Position numbers and translations under genes: made by a program. DNA of 11,917 nt, from positions 1-11,917 of the forward strand of contig SXZN01000147.1 of assembly GCA_005787865.1 (NCBI GenBank), in the 5' to 3' direction. Positions 6,775-11,917 of the stretch are shown here, piece after piece (the stretch's first letter is position 1; each line of letters opens with the position of its first letter). Source of the stretch: Opitutaceae bacterium. Its GTDB lineage: Bacteria; Verrucomicrobiota; Verrucomicrobiia; Opitutales; Opitutaceae. The notes under the pieces were generated by a model, which ran no database searches, was not told where the DNA came from, and saw nothing but the letters and a program-made list of their open reading frames with translations.

Positions 6775-7869
6775 ATGAGTATCACAATTCATACTGAAAT
6801 CGTTAACGATCTGCTTAAACTAGCGGTCGAGAGCGGTGCCAGTGACATCATTATCAAAGCGGGCAAGTCTGGTTATCTACGCATCGGCGGGCGGTTACGG
6901 CCGGTCGAAATGGAATTCATTTCAGCGGATCACGCGCAAGCCTTCGTCGACGAAAAAGTGCCGCCGGTTTTCAAGGAACGCTGGGCGCAAGAAGGGCAAG
7001 TGGACTTTGCCTACGCCACCGACGGCATTGGTCGTTTTCGCGTCAACGCCTTCCATCAACGCGGGCTCGTGAGTATAGTCTTTCGCCACATAAAAGACCG
7101 GCCGCCTACTTTTTCGGAATTAAATATTGAATCGGATACTTTGATTAAAATGGCCTCCGCCAAAGACGGAATCTTGCTGATCTGCGGTGCGACAGGCTCG
7201 GGCAAAAGTTCCACCATGGCGGCGATGCTCAACTGGATAAACCAAAACTTGGACAAGCATATCGTCACCATCGAAGATCCGATTGAATACACCTTTAAGG
7301 ACGAAAAATCACTTTTCCAGCAGCGGGAAATTGGCCTTGATGTGCCCAGTTTCGATTTAGCAATTAAATCAGTCCTTCGCCAAAATCCTGACATTATATT
7401 AATCGGGGAAATGCGCGATAAAGAAACCTTTGAAACGGCAATCTCCGCAGCTGAAACGGGTCATTTAGTAATTTCGACGATGCATGCTTCGACGGTAAAA
7501 CAATCACTCACCCGCTTGTTTGAATTTTTCCCACCGGAGCAGCTTGAACAGGCCCGGCGCCAAATAGCCGGTTCCCTGCGCGGTTTCGTCTGCCAGAAAT
7601 TAATTCCCGCGATCGAGGGAGGCGGGCGCTACGCCGCTCATGAAATCCTGATTGCTGACGCCATGGTCAGCAACCTGATCCTTGATGGGCAAAACGAAAA
7701 AATCCAACAAATGCTCGAAACTAACAGCGACGCCGGCTCGAAAGCATTTAATAAAGATATTTATCGCCTCATCAAAGAGGGGAAAATCAGCAAGGCCGAT
7801 GGCTTGCGCTTCTCCCCGAATCCCCAAGCTCTCGAAATGAACCTTAAAGGAATTTTCTTTAAGAGCTGA
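6775..7869 (+). CDS. pilT: Type IV pilus retraction ATPase, PilT/PilU family
   Basis: A hexameric cytoplasmic motor ATPase that depolymerises type IV pili, powering retraction, twitching and DNA uptake. The N-terminal PAS-like domain (about 1-110) includes the family hallmark GASDIIIKAG and FRVNAFHQRG (88-97). The RecA-like domain carries the Walker A GATGSGKSS (138-146), the Asp box TIEDPIEY (165-172), the Walker B DIILIGEMRD (206-215) with E212, and the His box TGHLVISTMHAS (228-239). The 364-residue length lies between typical PilT and PilU. The C-terminal part (LIKEGKISKADGLRFSPNP) lacks the classical PilT AIRNLIRE motif and is somewhat PilU-like, so the subfamily is uncertain. The ATG at 6775 lacks a Shine-Dalgarno sequence. 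Its stop overlaps the following gene by one base (TGATG). Confidence 0.93.
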   Translation: MSITIHTEIVNDLLKLAVESGASDIIIKAGKSGYLRIGGRLRPVEMEFISADHAQAFVDEKVPPVFKERWAQEGQVDFAYATDGIGRFRVNAFHQRGLVSIVFRHIKDRPPTFSELNIESDTLIKMASAKDGILLICGATGSGKSSTMAAMLNWINQNLDKHIVTIEDPIEYTFKDEKSLFQQREIGLDVPSFDLAIKSVLRQNPDIILIGEMRDKETFETAISAAETGHLVISTMHASTVKQSLTRLFEFFPPEQLEQARRQIAGSLRGFVCQKLIPAIEGGGRYAAHEILIADAMVSNLILDGQNEKIQQMLETNSDAGSKAFNKDIYRLIKEGKISKADGLRFSPNPQALEMNLKGIFFKS

Positions 7870-8771
7870 TGAAACATCGCGCCAAGGCGGTTGTAGTGGC
7901 CATTGGAATCGCAGTCGCTCGAGCCGCAGCGACGCCTGGACCTGCGCTTGAAAATTCCCAACGCGAACTTAAAGAGCTCCAGGCTGAGGTTAAAACCAAG
8001 CCAAGCTTACCTGCCAATTCCGAGCTAACGCCGGGCTTTGCCCAATTACCCACCGCCGGCTCCCCACCAACCCCGCTTAAACCGGCCGTATCGGAGCGAA
8101 CCGCCCAAGAATGGAAAAAAAGAAAGCCCGTCGACCAGAATTGGCTAATCAACGGGGTCAATGAATTGGCGCGAGCAGCGTCGGCCGAGACGGTCGCCGG
8201 CGATGGAACGCAAAATTCGCTACAGAAAGCAAAAGACTCGGTGCCAGCACCAACTGACGCCCAGAATTTATTGGAGGTCTATAGCGCTCAGCGCTCAGTC
8301 GAGCCCACTCATGCGGTGAGTAAACGTGCCATCATAGTTTCACGCGATCCTCTGGCGCCATTTTTGCAAGGCTGGCTAGCGGACTCGCCGGTTCGGGGCC
8401 TGTTTTTTGATGATCATGTTAAGAAAATGAATACAGAGGGAGCCGCGGTCTCTAGTGCCTACGGTTCCCCCACGGCGCAATCTGGCGAGCTTCGATCGAC
8501 GCGAGCTTCGACGCGCGCAGGCTACCATAGCCTCCGACCGACCGAAGCTAATCCCTATCTCGCGCCGGCCAAGGAATTGGCGCGGCAAAGCCTAGGAACG
8601 ACGATTGATTCGCCCCGTTTGACCAGCACGGCAGGTAATTCCTTCAGTCAGGCGCTCGCTAGCGGACCGACCGCAGCAGCGGTCGGAGGGACGCAACCCA
8701 GCGGAAAAGTCTCCACGCGACTCGCGCCTTCCGACGCTCAGAAATACTTCCCGCAACAGAGGAAATTTTAG
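7869..8771 (+). CDS. Secreted protein of unknown function coupled to pilT
   Basis: I do not recognise the family. The 300-residue product begins with a short signal-peptide-like segment (KAVVVAIGIAVARAAA, about 6-21) with a plausible signal peptidase I site after ARA. The rest is rich in Ala, Ser, Thr and Pro, with no further membrane segment, suggesting a largely disordered exported protein. Patches that look less random are EWKKRKPVDQNWLINGVNEL (81-100), DPLAPFLQGWLADSPVRGLF (160-179) and TEANPYLAP (225-233). They may be short binding motifs. The ATG overlaps the pilT stop by one base, so it is probably translated by re-initiation after pilT. The fabD ATG starts 45 bases after its stop. A role with the pilus or envelope is inference from position only. 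No in-frame interruption is seen. Confidence 0.8.
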   Translation: MKHRAKAVVVAIGIAVARAAATPGPALENSQRELKELQAEVKTKPSLPANSELTPGFAQLPTAGSPPTPLKPAVSERTAQEWKKRKPVDQNWLINGVNELARAASAETVAGDGTQNSLQKAKDSVPAPTDAQNLLEVYSAQRSVEPTHAVSKRAIIVSRDPLAPFLQGWLADSPVRGLFFDDHVKKMNTEGAAVSSAYGSPTAQSGELRSTRASTRAGYHSLRPTEANPYLAPAKELARQSLGTTIDSPRLTSTAGNSFSQALASGPTAAAVGGTQPSGKVSTRLAPSDAQKYFPQQRKF

Positions 8772-8816
8772 GGCTTGGTTTTTAGGCAGTGGACCGGTTT
8801 AACCGACCTTTCATCT

Positions 8817-9722
8817 ATGTCACACGCGCTTATTTTTGCCGGGCAAGGCGCCCAAAAAATTGGAATGGGGCAGTCACTTTACGCCGGCTCAGCGGCTGCA
8901 CGGGCGATCTACGATGAAGCTAACCAGATCTTGGGGTGGGATTTAGCCCAGATCAGCTTTAATGGCCCCGAAGCAGACTTAACCCAAACTAAAATCTGCC
9001 AGCCCGCACTTTTCGTGCATGGACTCGCCGTTCACGCAGTTTTGCGTGAACGGGGGCAATTGCCTGAAGTTAAATTCGCGATGGGTCTGAGTCTCGGCGA
9101 AGTCACCGCCTTGACCGCCGCCGGGGCGTTCAATTTTTCCACAGGGCTCAAGATCGTCGCCGAACGAGGGCGCCTTATGCAGCAAGCTTGTGAGAAATCC
9201 GTGGGCGGTATGGCGGCCATCATCGGCGAAGAACGAGCCAAAGTAAGTGAGCTTTGCCAAGCATTCGACCTCGAGGCGGCTAATTTTAATGCCCCCGGCC
9301 AGATTATTGTTTCCGGCGAAAAAGCCAAAGTCGATGCACTCGTCGCAGCCGCCAAGGAACGCGGGCTAAAACGTGTGATGCCCCTTAACGTGGCGGGAGC
9401 TTATCACAGCCGCTTAATGGAACCAGCTCGCGCGGAATTTCAGACTTATCTCGCCGGCGTGACTTTTCAGCGTCCTACTTGTGCCGTGCTGACTAATACC
9501 ACTGGCCAAGTTGTGGCTGAGCCCGAGGCTATTCGGGCTGCCTTGGTCAAACAAATTGTTTCTGCGGTGCTCTGGGAGGACTGCATGCGCCATTGCGTCG
9601 CCTTGGGCGCGACTGAATTCATTGAATGCGGTCCGGGCGCAGTGCTCGCGGGACTCGCGCGCCGCACTGAGAAAAATTGGCTGGTTAAAAGCTTTGCTGA
9701 ATTAACTGACTTCCCTGCTTAA
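8817..9722 (+). CDS. fabD: Malonyl-CoA:ACP transacylase FabD
   Basis: FabD moves the malonyl group from CoA to acyl carrier protein, supplying the elongation unit for type II fatty acid synthesis in the cytoplasm. The ATG at 8817 gives 301 residues starting MSHALIFAGQGAQ, which places the oxyanion-hole motif GQGAQ at 9-13 exactly as in the family. An in-frame TTG at 8775 would add 14 unconserved residues. The nucleophile S92 is in GLSLGE (90-95), R117 is in ERGRLMQ and binds the malonyl carboxylate, and the catalytic H197 is in GAYHSRLM. The GxxPGAVLAGL-type C-terminal motif appears as CGPGAVLAGLARR (271-283). Its stop directly abuts the lepA start, so the two are likely cotranscribed. fabH, fabG and acpP are not present here. 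No ribosome binding site is seen. Confidence 0.95.
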   Translation: MSHALIFAGQGAQKIGMGQSLYAGSAAARAIYDEANQILGWDLAQISFNGPEADLTQTKICQPALFVHGLAVHAVLRERGQLPEVKFAMGLSLGEVTALTAAGAFNFSTGLKIVAERGRLMQQACEKSVGGMAAIIGEERAKVSELCQAFDLEAANFNAPGQIIVSGEKAKVDALVAAAKERGLKRVMPLNVAGAYHSRLMEPARAEFQTYLAGVTFQRPTCAVLTNTTGQVVAEPEAIRAALVKQIVSAVLWEDCMRHCVALGATEFIECGPGAVLAGLARRTEKNWLVKSFAELTDFPA

Positions 9723-11525
9723 GTGAAAGACGCCCCGCTCACACGTAATTTTTGCATTATTGCCCATGTTGATCATGGGAAGACGACGCTGTCTGATCGG
9801 CTGCTAGAATTCACCAGCACCATTACTAAACGAGTGATGACGGATCAGCATTTGGATTCAATGGACCTCGAAAAGGAACGGGGCATCACGATTAAGATGC
9901 ATCCCGTGACCATGAATTATCCGGCGAAAGATGGGCAGATTTACAAACTCAACCTGATGGATACGCCAGGGCATGTTGATTTTGCGTACGAAGTTTCCCG
10001 TTCGCTCGCAGCCTGTGAAGGGGCCCTGTTGCTGATCGACGCCGCCCAAGGGGTGGAGGCACAAACCGTGGCGAATGCGCATCTCGCCTTTTCTCAGGGA
10101 CTCAAGGTTATCCCGGTCATTAATAAAATCGATCTGCCCAGTGCAAATCTCGAACTTTGCATTCGTCAGTTAGAGGATATTTTAACCATCCCCGCAGAAG
10201 AGGCCATTCTCGCGAGCGGTAAATCGGGGATTGGCATTGAAGATATCCTAGAAGCGATTGTGCAGCGGGTGCCGCCCCCACGTTGGACGGACTATCCGAC
10301 GACCCGCATGTTGGTATTTGACTCCAAATATGACTCGTATCGTGGGGTTATCTCACATGTTCGCGTTTTCTCGGGTACATTCAAGGCAGGGGAGATCATG
10401 ATGCTGATGAGTTCAGGTCAAAAATCTGAAATTAAGGAAGTCGGCATGTTTCACCCCGGCATGATCAAGTGCCAGGAATTGGGCCCGGGCGACGTGGGCT
10501 ACATAGTGAGCAATATCAAAAGCGTCGATGAAATCAAAGTTGGGGATACCGTTACGCACGCTAATAAGCCAGCATCCGAGATGTTACCGGGATACAAAGA
10601 AGTTCGTCCGATGGTTTATTGCGGTCTCTATCCACTGGAATCGAATGATTACGAAAAGCTGAAGGTCGCGCTGAGTAAATTGCGCCTTAACGATTCATCA
10701 CTGCTTTATTCTAATGAAAGCTCCGTCGCCTTAGGCTTTGGTTTCCGCTGCGGCTTTTTGGGCTTACTGCATATGGAGGTTGTGCAAGAGCGCATTCGGC
10801 GTGAATACGATGTAGAGATCATTTCCACCTATCCGAGTGTGGTTTATAAGGTCAAGAAGCAGGGCGGCGAGGTGATCGATGTAGATAACCCCATTAATTT
10901 ACCTGACCCAGGTACGATTCTCGAGATCAGTGAGCCGACGATTAAGGCGGCCATTCACACCCCGAACGAATTTCTCGGAGACATCTTAAGTTTGGTCATG
11001 GAAAAGCGCGGCAGTTGCGATCAGACTGATACGCTCGATGGCGCGCGCGTCATGTTGACCTGCACACTCCCGCTCAATGAAATATTGGTAGATTTCAATG
11101 ATCGCCTAAAGAGTATTACGCGTGGCTACGGTTCGATGGATTATGAATTTGGCGAATATCGGATCTCGGATCTCGTGAAGATGGATATCATGGTGAACAA
11201 TGATCCAGTGGATGCTTTTGCCTCTATCGTGCATCGCAGTAAGGCGGAAGGGCAGGGGCGCAGCCTCTGCGAGAAGCTAGCGGACATCATCCCCGCGCAA
11301 ATGTTTAAAATAGCCGTCCAAGCCGCGATTGGGGGCAAGATTATCGCGCGGGATAATGTGCGCGAAATGCGCAAAGATGTTACGGCCAAGTGCTACGGCG
11401 GTGATATCAGTCGTAAACGCAAATTGCTCGATAAGCAGAAAGAAGGTAAAAAGAAGATGAAACAAATTGGCCGCGTTTCGATCCCACCTGATGCTTTTAT
11501 TCAGGTGCTAAAAACCAACAGTTAA
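9723..11525 (+). CDS. lepA: Elongation factor 4 (LepA), ribosome back-translocase GTPase
   Basis: A translational GTPase that acts on stalled or mispositioned ribosomes and has been linked to 30S assembly. The 600 residues match the family length. The G domain has the P-loop AHVDHGKTT (14-22), RGITI (53-57), DTPGH with H84 (80-84), NKID (134-137) and SGKSG (165-169). Domain II follows at about 190-280. The elongation factor G-like domains contain LGFGFRCGFLGLLHMEVVQE (337-356). The LepA-specific C-terminal domain includes IGGKIIARDNVREMRKDVTA (536-555), CYGGDISRKRKLLDKQKEGK (557-576) and KMKQIGRV. The start is GTG at 9723, immediately after the fabD stop, with no Shine-Dalgarno sequence, so translation probably depends on coupling. 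The lepA-lepB order downstream is the classical arrangement. Confidence 0.97.
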   Translation: MKDAPLTRNFCIIAHVDHGKTTLSDRLLEFTSTITKRVMTDQHLDSMDLEKERGITIKMHPVTMNYPAKDGQIYKLNLMDTPGHVDFAYEVSRSLAACEGALLLIDAAQGVEAQTVANAHLAFSQGLKVIPVINKIDLPSANLELCIRQLEDILTIPAEEAILASGKSGIGIEDILEAIVQRVPPPRWTDYPTTRMLVFDSKYDSYRGVISHVRVFSGTFKAGEIMMLMSSGQKSEIKEVGMFHPGMIKCQELGPGDVGYIVSNIKSVDEIKVGDTVTHANKPASEMLPGYKEVRPMVYCGLYPLESNDYEKLKVALSKLRLNDSSLLYSNESSVALGFGFRCGFLGLLHMEVVQERIRREYDVEIISTYPSVVYKVKKQGGEVIDVDNPINLPDPGTILEISEPTIKAAIHTPNEFLGDILSLVMEKRGSCDQTDTLDGARVMLTCTLPLNEILVDFNDRLKSITRGYGSMDYEFGEYRISDLVKMDIMVNNDPVDAFASIVHRSKAEGQGRSLCEKLADIIPAQMFKIAVQAAIGGKIIARDNVREMRKDVTAKCYGGDISRKRKLLDKQKEGKKKMKQIGRVSIPPDAFIQVLKTNS

Positions 11526-11537
11526 CCCCCGTCTCGC

Positions 11538-11917
11538 TTGTTTAGTTTTTTTTACTCCGAAGAGAAAAAGTTAAGGAAAAGCGCCGGCCATTGGCTTGAG
11601 CTTGCCGATCGCGTATATAAATTCCGGCGCGACCAACTGACCGCGAAGCAGATTGAGCGATTGTTAAGTGCAACTAAGGCGGTCCAGTCTGAAGTCAAAG
11701 GATCAGCCGGGATCAAAGAATTAGAAAAAGCCTTGGGCGCGCTGGAGATTATTTTACGCGAAACGGGCGGTCGGATTTATCCCAGCTCAGCGCTGGTGGA
11801 GAATGTCGAATTTTTTCTAGTCGCCGCGATTGTTATCCTCGGCCTGCGCGCCTACATCGTACAGCCGTTTAAGATTCCGACCAACTCCATGTGGCCCAGC
11901 TACTATGGCATGACGGC
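11538..11917 (+). CDS. lepB: Signal peptidase I (LepB), 5' part, cut by window edge
   Basis: A membrane serine protease that removes signal peptides from exported proteins. Only the first 126 codons are present. A charged, helical cytoplasmic N-terminus (1-87) is followed by a membrane segment of about 19 residues (VEFFLVAAIVILGLRAYIV, 90-108). Next comes the active-site box QPFKIPTNSMWPSYYGMT (109-126), where S117 is the expected nucleophile. The lysine general base and the rest of the protease domain lie beyond the edge. The start is inferred as TTG at 11538 (MFSFFYSEEKKLRKSAGHWL), since the frame is open back to the lepA stop and offers no ATG before the membrane segment. The long N-terminal region and the NSMWPSYYG form are unlike the E. 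coli enzyme and resemble verrucomicrobial versions as I recall them. Confidence 0.9.
   Translation, partial: MFSFFYSEEKKLRKSAGHWLELADRVYKFRRDQLTAKQIERLLSATKAVQSEVKGSAGIKELEKALGALEIILRETGGRIYPSSALVENVEFFLVAAIVILGLRAYIVQPFKIPTNSMWPSYYGMT

Noticed and set aside
6518..6778. A plus-strand open frame of 86 codons whose stop overlaps the pilT ATG as ATGA.
   Set aside because: The overlap looks like coupling, but most of the frame is antisense to the conserved N-terminus of dapA and the product has no recognisable features.
8464..8516. Short direct repeat GCGAGCTTCGA within the unknown gene (two copies 16 bases apart).
   Set aside because: There are only two short copies and they are in coding sequence rich in Arg/Ser/Thr; no array or mobile-element structure surrounds them.
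9084..9101. FabD active site reads GLSLGE instead of the E. coli GHSLGE.
   Set aside because: The nucleophile serine and the other catalytic residues are intact, and I recall Leu at this place in cyanobacterial, plastid and chlamydial enzymes, so it is a normal variant.

Overview
The window is a compact stretch of bacterial chromosome with housekeeping content. It holds eleven complete protein genes, one gene cut by the right edge, and one tRNA. There are no insertion sequences, phage genes, CRISPR arrays or other signs of transfer, and no gap over 300 bases lacks a gene. The protein features suggest a Gram-negative with an outer membrane and type IV pili: a Pal/OmpA lipoprotein, a pilus retraction ATPase, and a DapA/DapB pair for meso-diaminopimelate. 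The truncated signal peptidase has an active-site block (IPTNSMWPSYYGMT) and N-terminal style that I associate with Verrucomicrobiota, probably Opitutae. That placement is inference from recalled family patterns, not a search.

Layout from left to right. Bases 71-1441 (+) encode an M20 dipeptidase. It converges on a Pal-like lipoprotein (1561-2097, -), which has its own terminator at about 1510-1540. Next on the minus strand are an orphan NarL/FixJ response regulator (2194-2859) and tRNA-Lys(UUU) (2955-3029). On the plus strand an ECF sigma factor (3153-3803) overlaps by four bases a single-pass membrane protein that is probably its anti-sigma factor (3800-4459). The minus-strand operon dapA-dapB-ruvA (6697 down to 4462) then converges on the anti-sigma gene with only two bases between the stop codons.

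A 77-base divergent region at 6698-6774 contains a perfect 9-bp inverted repeat. It separates dapA from a plus-strand run: the PilT/PilU ATPase (6775-7869), a coupled secreted protein of unknown function (7869-8771), fabD (8817-9722), lepA (9723-11525) and the 5' part of lepB (from 11538, running off the edge).

The genes cover several envelope functions: peptidoglycan/lysine precursor synthesis (dapA, dapB), fatty acid initiation (fabD), protein export (lepB), outer membrane anchoring (pal), envelope-type signalling (ECF sigma/anti-sigma) and surface motility (pilT). The most open points are the unknown protein coupled to the pilus ATPase, the anti-sigma-like protein without a zinc motif, the inverted repeat between dapA and pilT, and the near absence of Shine-Dalgarno sequences. 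I did not find a clearly new multi-gene system here.
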